Shown: positions 23,541 to 35,343, counted from the first letter of the stretch. The stretch: 64,000 nucleotides of DNA from Salvator merianae (GCA_003586115.2 QVOM02000042.1:34288552-34352551); one strand, 5' to 3'. Notes: a model not told the origin generated them from the sequence alone. A program made the numbers and translations.

Positions 23541-24102
23541 TCTTTGTGCGGCATTGGGATGGAAACATTGACCATGTATTTACAACTAATAGTAGCTCAT
23601 TATACAGTGACCTCGCACAAAGACCTTTTGTTTAGCAGCAGAGACAAAGTAAGCATGCCAGACGGGGAGTATAACTGTCTGTTGTATCTGCCCTGGCATG
23701 AAAGGTTTTTGAGTTTCTTTGGCCGTGGCTAAACTACAGTAGAGGTTGAAATTGGAGAGGATTCTATACATATGAATGAAATGCCTGCCCAAGACTCCAG
23801 GCTCAGACACGCTATCTGCAGTTTATTCCAGAGGTCATAGAATAATATCAAACCCCTTCTCATGAAATGTTTTGTTCAAAACATCTCTCTGTCCTAGTGC
23901 TCCCTTGCAACCAGCACACCACCCCCATTTTATTTTCATTGAGCAGAGGCAATATAATAGTGGGCAGGATGGGCCTAGTTTCTTTCCACAGAGCCAAAAC
24001 CTGGTTGAATTCACTTAAATTGGAAACAAAACAGTGTCACAGACAACCCTCAAATGGCACTTTTCAGGATTCGATGTTCTAAGTTTAGTACAACTGATGA
24101 CA
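23541..24102. other. Unique sequence, no gene seen
   Basis: No repeat or gene recognised. It continues the repeat-poor block. Confidence 0.4.
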
Positions 24103-24194
24103 TATATGATATGATACAATATGATATGATATGATACGATATGATATGATACGATACGATACGATACGATATGATATGATATGATGATATGATA
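24103..24194. repeat. AYGAT pentamer microsatellite
   Basis: About 18 copies of a 5-bp unit alternating between ATGAT and ACGAT. The two forms differ at a CpG, so the mix is what deamination of an ACGAT array would give. Confidence 0.92.
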
Positions 24195-24590
24195 TTTTTA
24201 TCCCACCCTGTCCCTGAAGGTCTCAGAGTGGGTTACAACAATAAAAGCAAATTAAAAAGAACCCACTAAGAACAGTGCCTGGAAGGAGGGGACAATTTCT
24301 CAGCCAAGGCCAGGGTAAAAGGTGTGCCTTTCCCAGCCTTCTAGTGAAAAGTGATTTGTGCATGTCATGGGGAAGATTATTTCATAGTCTAGGGGCTACC
24401 ACAGAGAAGGCCTTATCCCAAGTAATCACCCCTTTAGCTACAGAAGGTGGTGGTACAACAAAGAGGGCCTCATCTGCGGATCTTAAGGCACAAGCAGGTT
24501 AATATGAAAGAAGGCGTTCCTTTGGATATTTGAGGCCCAAGCCATTTAAGGTCTTACAGGTCATCTTGTGAAATAGTTTGCATGTACAAA
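24195..24590 (-). mobile_element. L2-like LINE 3' end
   Basis: On the minus strand it encodes, with few disruptions, a block reading DKAFSVVAPRL then NNLPHDMHKSLFTRRLGKA. This resembles the C-terminal AFSVxAPxLWNxLP signature of L2-clade LINE ORFs. A 3' tail follows ('gttgtaacccactctgagac'). It is homologous with 8809-9347 and abuts the AYGAT array on its 3' side. Confidence 0.68.
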
Positions 24591-24839
24591 AGATGGTCCT
24601 TTAACTTTTAAAAATCAAATTTTTAAATAGCTCTGGTACTTTAATTAATGTATTTATTTGAAAAAGGTCCAAGCTCAGTCAACTGTGTATATTGAGGCTA
24701 TGGCTTTAAAAACCACCTGGCCTACTCTGAGGTTACTAATTATCAGTATTTGTTAGAATACATGGAATATATGGAAATGACATTAATTTAAGATGGATTC
24801 ACATAATTAAACATCGCTCATTGATGTTTAAAGTTAATA
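24591..24839. other. Unique sequence
   Basis: AT-rich and featureless. Confidence 0.4.
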
Positions 24840-25560
24840 TCTTTTTACTCTCTGTCGAGTTAATTGAGCGTTTGCACATCAGCTATTGTGGAAATCCCAT
24901 GATAAAATCTTCTCCCTATTTTAGGATGATGATCAATTTCACTGCAGATGCAGCATTGTAAAAGGGGGACTGTTTTGTGGGAACACTTTTGCAGACTTCC
25001 ATTTTGCAGAATATTTTGGCAGCTGTGGCTTGAGGTCAGCTGGGAAGAGAGCATTCTCTGCCTTGCGACGGGGAGCTGGTTTTGCTCTCAGAAATCCAGA
25101 ATGAAAGATTTTAGTATCACTGCTGATTGATGCCTGCAGGCAAAAGTGACCTGTGAAACTGACCTGGTACAAATTCTTTATCTCCTTGCAGGAAAATAAT
25201 TGACAGAACGTTCTCCTTGTTGCTCCCCTTGGTGAGCAATGCCATTTTATGAGTAGGAAGCACTCTGATTGCCTTTACAGGTCTTTCTTTCCTCCTGCAT
25301 AGATATTTGCACGTTATTGTATTGTGCTGGGAGGCCAAGGTGCTCCATTCCCACTCAGCAATATTAATTGACACGGTTACCGTGCAACTTCCTCCCTTCT
25401 GATTGATAGCAGATGTAATAAGAAAACAATTCCATGATGGCAGGTTTTTTTGCATTCTGGCAAGTACCTGGTGGTTGTAATTAACATATATGAGAAATGT
25501 AATGTAAATCTTCCATTGTTCAAAGTAACTAGCTCAGCCATAACTCTTTCAGGCTGAAAC
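24840..25560. promoter_or_regulatory. Candidate conserved non-coding block
   Basis: Repeat-free, with dense homeodomain and PBX-like words: 'gagttaattgagcg', 'atattaattgacacggttac', 'tctgattgatagcag' and 'gtaattaacatat'. A 3' splice-like CTATTTTAG at 24915-24923 opens a plus frame of about 60 codons, but it matches no known protein. I favour a regulatory reading over an exon. Confidence 0.25.
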
Positions 25561-26224
25561 TGTTGCTGCAGCTCTTGTGTTACGATATACAGTATTCATT
25601 TGACTTTGCACCTTCTACACTCTTGTTTTGTTTTCCATTTATACTGTGACATTCGAGACTCTGATTTCCTCTCTTAGTCTCTCCTGCCATCGTATCATTG
25701 CTCTCCATGCGTGCAATTGGAAAAAAAAAATAAAAGCACAAGAATCTTGTTCACATAAACTTGCATTTAGACTGACAGAAAAGTAAACCAAGCCTGAATT
25801 TCTAATTTATATTTGTTTAACAAAGTTAGATTGTTGATTATAAACTGGCTTCACTAAGCCAGTGGCTTAGTGTCTACATATTTCTAAGGGAACCCAAAAC
25901 AGAAAACGCCAGAAAATTTAAGAACATATGTTTGGTTCATGTGTGGACGGAAGAAGATCACTGATCCAATTTTCAGTTCTTGGCTGAAAAATGTAAATCA
26001 ATCAGTCAATTGCTTTGCTAAGGAACGGAAAGTTTTGGGACCACCTCACAGACTTCCACAGTCAGCGGATGATCACTGTTTCCATGCCTGGCCACCCTGC
26101 CTGCATCATGTAAAAGAATTAAATGGCCCAGGGGATGCAGCTACCCTTTCTATTTCTGCCCATTCCTGCCATCCGCACCAACATATTCTATTCATCTCAC
26201 CAGGTACAAAACAGCATGTGCCAC
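25561..26224. other. Unique sequence, no gene seen
   Basis: No recognised gene. The plus-strand open frame at 25939-26292 runs into the following transposon and is not convincing. Confidence 0.4.
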
Positions 26225-26574
26225 CCTCTCCTAAGGAAACACCCTGGCCTGGGACAGGGAACCCAACCCACTCTGAGATGGGTTACTATTAGGGCAGGGT
26301 AAGGTTGTCCACATTGCAGACAGCCCTCTCGGCCTTCGAAGGAAGGGAACAAAAATTCCCAGTCTTTGGAGTTTCTGGCAGAGGCTGTATTGGCAGCACA
26401 CAAACTTCCAGTGCCACTTCTGGTGGAGCTTCCTGGTGTGCTGCCGAAACGGGTCCCCCATTGTATTCCAGACTACAGGACATGCCTTCTGCACGTCCTT
26501 CGCAGTCCAGGATACCAACACTGGTTCAGTTGTGGATCCTATTCCAGTCAGTAGCTAAGTCCTGTGCAGACAAA

Positions 26575-27285
26575 AGCCATGGTCACACCTCATGTTTTCT
26601 GGGGAACAGAGGATGGTTTCATTCCTCAGAAACCAGATGCTAAATGGCATTTCCGGTTTTTCCAAGGAATTTCCTACCTGGAAGGGGATTATCCTAAATT
26701 TGGATAATCCCAACTCTGAATCTGTTTCAGTAAGAAATGGACCCAGCCAGGCCACCTCCTGCCACCTTCCTGATTCTCCCCAAGGCCATGGCTGCCTCCT
26801 GCCACCCCTCCCAAGCCCCCCCCCACTTCCCGCCACCCCCCCATCCCCCCAAATATGCTGCTGTCTGGGGGGGAAGCAGGAAGCAGTTGCAGCCACGAAT
26901 GCGGTGGCAGCTGATAGCAGGGGATGGGGGAGCTTCAGAGGTGTAGCAGGAAGCAGCGGGGGGTCTGGGGGTGTGGCAGTGCTCCCACCATACCCCCGCT
27001 GCTTCTGCCTATCACTCCAAACCTCCCCCATCTCCCGCTGTCAGCTGCCTTCTACGGGGGGGGGGAGCAGTTGCAGCCACAACTGTGGCTGCAACTACTT
27101 CCCCCACCCCCCCAAGCTCCCTGCCTCCCACTACCACCCCTGGCCTCCCTCCCCCAACTTACCTATGAGCGGGAGGGCTTGGATGGCGGCGGTGCCTGGT
27201 GTGACCAGGCTGAAGGAGGCCCAAAATGGCCTCACTCCCCGTCTGTCCCAGGGACAGACTAAACCATTGAAATGTGAGCACAGCC
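26575..27285. mobile_element. GC-rich TIR element nested in a family F copy
   Basis: Left end AGCCATGGTCACAC and right end ATGTGAGCACAGCC (inverted: GGCTGTGCTCACAT). AAA lies on each side (26572-26574 and 27286-27288), a 3-bp duplication. A related left end (GGGGCCACAGTCACACCTCA) occurs near 50350. The interior is very C- and G-rich. The 245-codon plus frame across it is proline-rich low complexity and not a gene. Confidence 0.62.
26731..27170. repeat. C-rich low-complexity tract
   Basis: Runs of C and of CCCACC-like words on the plus strand, with G runs between them, lie inside the nested element. It could form non-B structure, but that is inference. Confidence 0.7.
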
Positions 27286-27381
27286 AAAGTGTACTAGCAG
27301 TGAATTGGACCTCTGCTGGTCCGCACTAGTGTATGGAGAGCAGAGGTCTAAACCAGTTTACCGATCAGTGCAGAAAGGTCC

Positions 27382-27778
27382 TAAGCCAGGACTGTCACAG
27401 TCTATCAACCAACCTTGCTCCTCCATGGGGCAGCTGATAATCTAGTGAAGGACGAGATCCAAGCAGCTGATGACACTTGAGTGAGTCTCCATATGGAAGG
27501 CTTACTTTGATCTTGCCAAATCATGTTCTGGTCTGCAATGAATTAAACAGAAGGTGCAGCTGGACACTGTTAAAGGGTCACTTTCTGGACAACTTTCATT
27601 CTTACATGGCAGATAACAATCTCTAGCACTCAACTTTTTTTTCAAGCCTCGGGATGCAAATTCTCAGCACCAGAAATGTCTTTTTCTTTCAAGACGTGCT
27701 ATTCTCGCATTTTGTGTGAAAACTGTGCAATCAACAGGTAGGAGTTTCCTGCCTCAAGAGGAGGGTGCGCTGTGACAT
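27382..27778. other. Unique sequence, no gene seen
   Basis: No gene or repeat matched. Confidence 0.4.
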
Positions 27779-27980
27779 TTTGTTGTTGTTGTTGGGTACC
27801 ACCGAATTGTGACTGACTCTGGTTGACTGCATGGGCATCTCCATGGGTACCTCCATGCAGTTTTCTTGGCAAAGACACAGAAGTAGTTTGTCATTGCCTA
27901 CTTCCGGAGAGAAGCTGGGGATCGAACCAGTAACCCTCTGCTTTCTAGACTGCTTACATAACCATTGAGCTACTGCACTC
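27779..27980 (-). mobile_element. Sauria-type tRNA-derived SINE
   Basis: On the minus strand it starts GAGTGCAGTAGCTCAATGG, with a polymerase III A box TAGCTCAATGG at 27962-27972. It has a B box GGTTCGATCCC at 27918-27928. It then has a body with GAAGTAGGCAATGACAAACT and a tail ending in GTTGTTGTTGTT-type triplets on the plus strand. The 3' part resembles the BovB tail at 9348. This fits the known dependence of Sauria SINEs on BovB reverse transcriptase. Near full length at about 200 bp. Confidence 0.9.
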
Positions 27981-27991
27981 TTATTCACACT

Positions 27992-28131
27992 TTCGAAATT
28001 TTGAATTCCTTATTTCTAAAGCAGTGAGATCCCACGATTCCTTCTTCTGTGTATGGGATATCTGGGAACTTGCTACCCTGGCAGTCAGTGGGATCACACT
28101 GCTTGGGAAATAAGGAATTTCAGAATTTTGA
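27992..28131. mobile_element. Small palindromic element
   Basis: The arm 'gaaattttgaattccttatt' onward (27995-28035) is inverted at 28089-28131 ('gggaaataaggaatttcaga'). A loop of about 55 bp lies between. Each arm also carries 'agcagtg.gatccca'. It begins 11 bp after the SINE. A MITE is likely; the class is unknown. Confidence 0.6.
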
Positions 28132-29290
28132 CATCCATTGATGTGATCCCTCTTTTCAAGGATTATGGAGTTTCCTGGTGCCCCAAAAGACACTGAACCT
28201 GCTCAACATCTAGAGCAAGCAGAGAGTTCAGGACCAATTGCAGACGAGCCATAGGAATATGGACTCATTCCTGTTTATAACTGCCAAGATGAAAGTGAAG
28301 AGACGCAACAGAAGTGCCTTGGAATTCCATCACAACTGGGAAAAATATGAGACATAAATTTTAAACAGTATTGAACCACAGCTCCTGGGCAGGGAACAAC
28401 CGGATCACGTGCCCTTTTTTTGAGCAAGTCGACGAATGATTCCTAAGTGACTGGCTTCCTGATGGCTGGTCAGAGGCACTGACCACCTGGGAACCACTTG
28501 TTCCACACATTTTTGCTCCCCTGCCTCCTAAAACTTGTCCAAAAAGTCTTTCAGCATGTTTGGACATCCACCTCAGGGGAGATTGCTTTGGTCAGATGCT
28601 TTTAATGGCTCTGCCAACATCTTTCTCCGTTCTCTGTTCTTCTCTCGCTCACTTACTTCCTTGCTTGCCTTGATCCTTAACTGGGCTTTCCATTATTAAA
28701 ATTCTTTTCCACAATGTTGCTTGATGTCACTATTGCTCCTCACACCACTAATGCTGCCATGTTGTTTATTTTTCCTTTCCTTTTTGTTTCTACTGTCTCA
28801 TTCACTGAAGGATTTCTGCTTCTGCTCCCATACAGTTTCCACCCAACAGAGTTTAGCTAGCTCACTTGGACAAGGAGAAGCAGGAGAGAGAATTGTCCCT
28901 GAAACTGAAACGCGGGAAAGTATGACCCATTCCCATGCCACCTCCCATGGGGAGGGCTCCCCACTTTCCCCCTAGTTTTCCTAAGGACACTGTAACCTCT
29001 GCAGTCAGTTATTCATTATAACTTGCTAATGATTTGGATATTCCAGATGAATTGCTAAGGCTGCATGTACTAGATGAGGCAGGATTGCACCCAGGCACCC
29101 CAGGGTCCTCCCACCAGCACTCACTCTGAACGGGAGAGGCGGGACCAGCATGCACCCTTCCCTGGTAGATGTGTACATAAAACATAAAATCCAGTGTGTA
29201 CTATGCCAAGAAACACAATTATAAAACCTGAAATTAAAACCAAAATTTTACACTCAGTAAGGGACCTCCATTGAACTAAAAAATATGGCA
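28132..29290. other. Unique sequence, no gene seen
   Basis: No gene or repeat matched. Confidence 0.4.
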
Positions 29291-29298
29291 TTCATATC

Positions 29299-29492
29299 CA
29301 GCGGCAGCCAGCAGCTTTAAGCCTTGGTGTTCACACCCTGTGCGAAGCATGCCATGGCCGCTCACGGGGCCTCTGGGTCTCCGTACTAGCGACCTGCTGA
29401 GGCAGTACGGAGGCCCAGAGGCCCCGCGAGTGGCCATGGTGCGCTTCGCACTGGGCGCAAACACCAAGGCTTAAAGCCACCAGCTGCCACTG
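29299..29492. mobile_element. hAT-type palindromic MITE, family D
   Basis: Starts CAGCGGCAGCC and ends CAGCTGCCACTG, with a perfect 8-bp duplication TTCATATC at 29291-29298 and 29493-29500. Length 194 bp, hairpin throughout. Confidence 0.92.
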
Positions 29493-29526
29493 TTCATATC
29501 CCTACATTAATGAAGCTAAAAACAAA

Positions 29527-29746
29527 GGCTGTGTTCACATGTATCAAAAAAGGGGCTCAAAAGCGCCTTAAATGGTAGCATTTGGCCCTTGTGTTTTCAT
29601 CCCCTCTCTAATCCACCTTCTCTAGCCTTGAATGTTAATGTGGAGGGAACAGGCAGACTAGGGTATGAATGATTTCATCTGTGAACCACCTCTGATCCAC
29701 CTCAGAGATTCCTTTTCTTAAAAAAAAACTGTGTGTGACCACAGCC
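29527..29746 (-). mobile_element. TIR element, family G
   Basis: Ends GGCTGTGTTCACATG and GTGTGACCACAGCC are inverted. The reverse complement aligns with 36243-36695 outside that copy's insertion, including 'ctctgaggtgg' near one end and 'acacaagggccaaatgct' versus 'aacccaagggccatacact' near the other. No clear target duplication. Length 220 bp. Confidence 0.7.
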
Positions 29747-31038
29747 CATGAATCCTGCTGGTATCATGATAACCAGGGTGGTGACCACTGGAGAGAAAAT
29801 GCCTGTGTGGACCCAGGGCCAGTGTGTTATTTTTTTCTATTCAAGAAGTGTGTTGGGGACATTGGAAAACAGTATTAATCCAAACTCCCTGCAATTTTGG
29901 GGGTGGCATAGTTTTGCCCCTTTTGTTTATCAGGCCATTGATAGCAAGTAGACAAAATGGCAATCTGTTCTGTGAGAGCTGGAAAGGTGCTAGCTCTCTG
30001 AGAGATCTGCTTGCATCCTACTTCATAAAGGACCATAGGGTTCTGGATAGAGAGGCATAGCCTTTTCATTTATTAGCAATAATACTAATGATAAATACAC
30101 ATTTTTGAAGAATGTTAAAATACATTCATGGACAAAAATGCAACAAAGTAATGCACGCTAAACACCATTGGTGTCAAGCATGCAAGCCTGATTCCACCAG
30201 ACAGCATTGGATGGTTCTAGAAGACTGTGACATTTGCAGTGTAGAAGTCCCCTGTCCAGCAGCACCTGGGGAAGGGGATCAGAAGTGGAAGCCCTTCCCT
30301 CATGTCATACTGGATATATTGAAGCTCCCATAGCTGCTGAATAGGAGTGGATGTAGCAGATGGGTTTGATGTTCCTTGCCTTCAACTAAGGCGATCATCT
30401 TGTTCTGTGGTACATCTCCACTGACCGGAACCATGCTGTGGTCCTGCAGATAATCATGTCAGCTGACAGCTCAGCCATGATGGTTAGCAATATTTCAGGC
30501 TAATCCACAAACCTTATGCATTCTCACTATATAACCCTGTTCAAGCAGATCTGGTTGCTGAAAATTTGCTCTCCTCCATTGTCTTGCTGGACAGTTTTAC
30601 GCTAACTGACCTCATAAATGGCTGATAGGTACACTTCACAGATGAGTCTCATTAGCAAAGGCACCTTCTATATTTCCTAAGCCAGTGAAATCACAAGACA
30701 GTATTTTAAATTATCTGGTTAGACATACATGTGCTATCTACGGTTCCACTACTATTTATTTTATTTATTTGTATTTCTATGGGCTCGTTAACTCCATCTC
30801 TTTTTGTCCATGTGTGTAATTAATTTCTAATAAAATACATAAGTCCTTTTCATTTGTAATACTGCATTAAATAAAAACTCAGTGTGGTATGAACACCCTT
30901 CTGCCTAACTTGGGATCAGTACTTGGTTCAGCTGAGATGAGTTTGGAATATGAGAAGATTCAATCTTTTTTGTTCTGCAAAAATGCTGACAATAAAGGTC
31001 ATATAGGTTGGTCAAACAGCCCAGTATTGCGACTGATG
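29747..31038. other. Unique sequence, no gene seen
   Basis: No gene recognised. Open frames here are short and unlike known proteins. Confidence 0.4.
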
Positions 31039-31046
31039 CTATACAT

Positions 31047-31228
31047 CAGCGGCAGCCACCGGCTTTAAGCCCAGGTGTTCGCGCCCTACGCAAAGCACAC
31101 CATGGCTGTTTGTGGGGCCTCTGGGCCTCCGCACTGCCACAGCAGGTCACCTGGAGGCCCTGTGAACAGCCATGGCACAATTTGCGTGGGACGCAAACAC
31201 CCGGGCTTAAAGTCAGCAGCTGCTGCTG
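31047..31228. mobile_element. hAT-type palindromic MITE, family D
   Basis: Starts CAGCGGCAGCCACC and ends CAGCTGCTGCTG, with a perfect 8-bp duplication CTATACAT at 31039-31046 and 31229-31236. Length 182 bp. Confidence 0.93.
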
Positions 31229-31236
31229 CTATACAT

Positions 31237-32919
31237 GTATGTGGAACAAGCACCATTTAGGACACAGAATTGAGATCCCTCCCTTCCCACCTCTGGGCCT
31301 GTCCTGGGGTCCATGTGGAACCTCTACCAATAGTCTACACATGCCACTGACCTTTTCCAGCTGCCAACTCCACACTGAGAATGCTGTGAAACTTCCAAAC
31401 AGAGTTTTCCCACTATAGCACCCTGGCAGTTGGCACATATGCCTGGTGGAAATGGACTGGTTTTGAGTGCCTGGTGAACAGCAACAGCCCTGCCCAGCAA
31501 CCACAGAGGCTGAAAACTTTTGTGCCTGGACTTCAGCGTTGGGCCAGGCTAGGCTATGCCACAACAGGCAGCCACTGGCCCGAGCTGCCAGCCATCGCTC
31601 CAGTCTTGGCCTGAATGCTTGATCTGGACCAAGTCTGCCCTGCATGGCATGCAACATGTGGAAAATGCTGAAAGGCTTCACAGCTGAAAAGGCCAGGAGC
31701 CCCTGGCCATCTACATGGTGTACCTCTTGGCCCAGCAGTGGGATCAGAGGGTCCCACCACAAAGATGGCCCTTTTTGTGAACGTCAGGATGCTGCCAGGG
31801 AACATCTGACTGAAGCCATCTTCCTCAGAGCTGTCACATCCTGCCCCGTTTCTCTAGTGCGTTGTTTTTCCACTGGATTTTGCAGACTTGGTTGCCTTTG
31901 AGGTTTTCTTTTTTTGTTTTGTTTTGTATAAAGGCAAGCCTGGGAGTGAACAGCAAAGAGTATTTAGCAACAGTGCCTCAAGATATAATGCCAGCAAGAA
32001 AGGACTGCTATGATGAGAGGTATTTGCAGATGGATGAAGTTGCTTTGAGGTGCTATTGTGAGAAACATGCCCTGACAGTGTGAAGGATGTTTACAAAGTC
32101 TCAGGAAAGGGAGTATGCAGAAGAAACAATTAACAAATAACTATTTTGATCCTTGTGTTTCTTTGCTTACAAAGCAATGTTTCCTGCAAGCATTCAGGGT
32201 GGCTTGGAAAACCTTCAAGGCAAATGGCACTTTGCATTGACACAGCGCTCGGCCACACACAGTGCTAACACCGACAGACGCAGGACACACGCACAAGCAC
32301 ACAAACAACTTGCAAAAACATATCTTCTGCGCGGCCTGCCTTTCAGCACGCAACTCAAAACCTTCTTGTTCTCCCATGGAGACTCCGGGATCTTTGTTAT
32401 TAGTTGTTTGTACAGCATGATTAGAGCACAATAAGCAAAACAGAAAAGACAAAGAAGACATTCCTTATAACCTAAAAGGCAAAACAGCAGGATGTTCTGA
32501 CCGATCAAAACATATCCTATAATTCTCGTGGGGCAAGACTTACTATATCAATAGGTGGTCTTTCAGGCATTGTGGAACGGAGATCCTAGGTGTCCTAGAA
32601 TGTTTTTCATTCTCTGGTTATTGTCTCTGTGCAGCACAGCATATCTCTGCAAAAAGCAACAAGAGTGAATGCCAAGTAAGGATGAGGAGCTTATACATTT
32701 TGTACAGGTTGCAATGGATGTGCTGAGCTTAATTTGTGGACATGTGAATTTTCCCCGTCTGTATGCACACCATCAAAACTGACACCTCTCAAGGGCCCCA
32801 GGAGGAGCCTGATGGGCAAACACACCTGCACGGGGTCTACAGGCCACCCCAAGGCACAAAATCTGACCTCAAATGCAGCCTATATGCAGGGTACAAGGAC
32901 AAGCTCTGAGGACAGATCA
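31237..32919. other. Unclassified sequence, no gene seen
   Basis: The minus-strand open frame at 31229-31762 (177 codons) covers GC-rich repeat-like DNA and has no recognisable domain. A small CpG-enriched patch lies at 32240-32350. Confidence 0.4.
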
Positions 32920-33195
32920 TGCCTTCGCTTGCCCTTTCCACCCCCATGTAGAAAGATGGTGATGAAGGAAGAGATTTACCTCAAAAGATTTCCACATGAG
33001 GTAGTTTGGCATTGGACCCCAAACAGGTGACTTCCATGGCCATTTCCAGTCCAGCACTAAACTGTGCCATGCGGAAACCTTGCAGCTACAGAACTTTCAT
33101 TCCGCAACAGAAGCCAAGAGTCCCCAGCCATATGGATGGGAGAGCCTCCCTCCACTGAAATAGTTATTTCCCTTGCCATCTAGATGAAGCCCTAG
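32920..33195. repeat. Unclassified dispersed repeat (pairs with 52203-52478)
   Basis: It aligns with 52203-52478 over about 275 bp at moderate identity. Shared blocks include the 'gagatttcca' region, 'ggccatttccagtccagcac' versus 'ggccgtttctggtccaacac', 'gaactttca' and 'gccatctagat' at the right end. Confidence 0.5.
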
Positions 33196-35154
33196 TCTAT
33201 GATATGTTGAAACTGTTTTAAACATCGCTTTGCTTCTCGACTCAAAGAGCAATCTGACTCTCCTTAATGGCAAGACAGTTTCATGGCTTTTTAAAAAACC
33301 TTCAGGTTGATGAAATGCTTCTGCCATAAAGCAGAAACCATCTCCCTACCAACCAGCCAATACCTACTAGCCTCAAAATGCAATGCACGAAGAGGCAGGA
33401 AAACCCAGAGTTTGCCCCATACAACTGTGTTCATGGGGCAACCAACACTCAGAATTGCAGTGCAGTTGGCAGCTGCCAAATCAGTGGCACGGCTTCTATT
33501 TACTGCTGTACTGGAATGGGGGAGGAGCTAGCCAGACTCCCAAAACAGGCCTACTCAAGAATAACACTTGCAGTGGGATTGTACTCCCTATCACACTTAA
33601 ACCCTACAGAATGTAGTGGGCACCAATTACACTTAACATTGCACATTTCTGTCTCATCTGAAGGTAAGTCCCACTGTATCTAACGGGACTTGCTCTCTAG
33701 TTTCTAACTAGCAATTACTAACTAACTGTCAACTTAGTACTCTCCAAATGTTTTGGATTTCAACACCATGGCTGTCCACCCTGGAGCTAATGGGAGGTTA
33801 GTGTGAAATTTCCAGGGAAAACTGCTGTAAGAAGTGTGCTTAGAATTACAGCCCTAGACAGGTTTGAAGCCAGAGATATAATATAGCAGTGAAGTACAGA
33901 TATCCCATAGCTGCCTACCACATCCACCCTTGGGATGCCCTACGCCCCACACCAATGTAGGATGGCCACCCATGTTTACTGCAATTGGCAGGGAGACCCC
34001 AAGTGGATCCAATCACTTCTTGGACCAAGCTTGCAGCTCCAACCTGTAATTTCCTAACTAAATTGATTAATTCCCATGATATTTTGCCTTTGATTTCTCT
34101 TGAATGGAAGGATCAAATTAGGAAATGTTATTTCCCCCTTTTAAAAGTTGTCTCAGGAGTTAAAATCAAAAAGTTATCAGGAAAGCAAGAAAGAAAGTGA
34201 GAATAAGGAGGAAAAATCTATATTTCACAAGCAAGTGCTTTCAGTATATAACAGATAAATAATTATGAGTATTAAACAAAATAATTGCATACAGATTTCT
34301 TGTTGAGCAGGTGTTAATGAGGCATAGATTTAAATGAAGTGAAACCCAGAACTCATATTTTATAATCAGACAAATGTATTACCAGGGCAGTCAATTACCC
34401 AAATCAGAAATAATTATATAGTTGGCTTCATTTCTTTATTGTATCTCCAGGTGAGATAACAAAAGTCATCCTATTAGATACTAGTTTCCAGAGCAGTACA
34501 AATGCATGATAATTTCATTGAAATAAATGCAAAAAATGGGACTTATTATGGATGTTTTGGACCTGTCTAAACACATTAAGGAGAAATCTTAACAATCCAA
34601 ATAAATTCTGCTTAACAAAACAGTTACAATCAATTGGAGTGGTGGGTGAGACAGATATAATTCATCCCTCCATGGTTGGTTGTTGCACCACCAGAATATC
34701 AATTGTCACAAAGTGCTCAGGAGTCAAAACATTGATGATAAGAATGACAATATATTGCAAGTCTTTCTTCAAAACCATTTGCATTTTTAAGCGTTTCCCC
34801 CCCAGTATTAAGGTTACAGTTGCTTTATGCCCCCTCTTTGGCAGGGCTGAGGCCCACATTTGTTGGGCCCTTCCATCCAACCTATTTACACAATCACATG
34901 ACCCAAGTTCGATTAAAAACAAACAACAACAAAGAGCTTCCTTCATTGTCTAGACACAAAATTGTGGAGCCAATATGACAACTCTGGAGTATAGTAATCC
35001 AGTGTTCTCACTTTGATTTTAAAAGGTCTAGGTAAAAGCTGGATACAAATGAATCCTATTGATATTGCAGTTGTGTGTTTTTCACAGGGAATCCTCTAAA
35101 AGAATCATAAAATCACAGTTCACATTTGTCCCTATAATCTGATAGGGAAGCGGA
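33196..35154. other. Mostly unique; worn dispersed repeat near 33590-33700
   Basis: The words 'aggtaagtcccactgtatct' and 'acgggacttgctctct' resemble the same common squamate repeat as at 10.35 kb. No gene recognised. Confidence 0.4.
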
Positions 35155-35343
35155 ATCAAATATCCATACTTTGGAGTGCTATCACAGGAAGCTTCCACAC
35201 GGTCCTATGGACCACGCCAGCTGGTGTCGAGAACACTGGCTTCACACACCAGCGTACTCCTCAGGAATCATGGCCTCCTGAGAATGTGCCGACCACATAG
35301 GCATCTCAGCTGGAGTGCTCCTACCATGCAGGTAGTTTGCAGT
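35155..35343 (+). repeat. 189-bp direct repeat, copy 1
   Basis: Nearly identical to 35638-35826, differing at only a few positions (for example 'tatcacagg' versus 'tatcatagg', 'cagctggag' versus 'cagttggag'). The two are 483 bp apart, with 294 bp of different sequence between. Confidence 0.93.

Larger units (their letters stand above)
26225..27381 (-). mobile_element. Family F element (reverse), split by a nested insertion
   Basis: The right end GCAGAAAGGTCC is the inverted family end. Reading leftwards on the minus strand, its words match 20180-20730 in order (the 'agaccagca', 'gcagaaggcatgtcc', 'tagtctggaatac', 'ggcagcacaccagg' and 'ccagggtgt' blocks). The match is interrupted at 26575-27285 by 711 bp absent from the 20-kb copy. 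Without the insert the element would be about 443 bp. Confidence 0.68.

Noticed and set aside
26592..27329. 245-codon open frame on the plus strand
   Set aside because: It spans the C-rich interior of a nested transposon. The protein is Pro/Ser/Cys low complexity, and other frames there are equally open.
27779..27980. A functional tRNA gene on the minus strand
   Set aside because: The A and B boxes are present, but the clover-leaf is not kept and a SINE body and tail follow.
31229..31762. 177-codon minus-strand open frame
   Set aside because: It has no recognisable domain, lies partly at a transposon boundary and has no splice or start context. The GC-rich sequence makes long chance frames likely.
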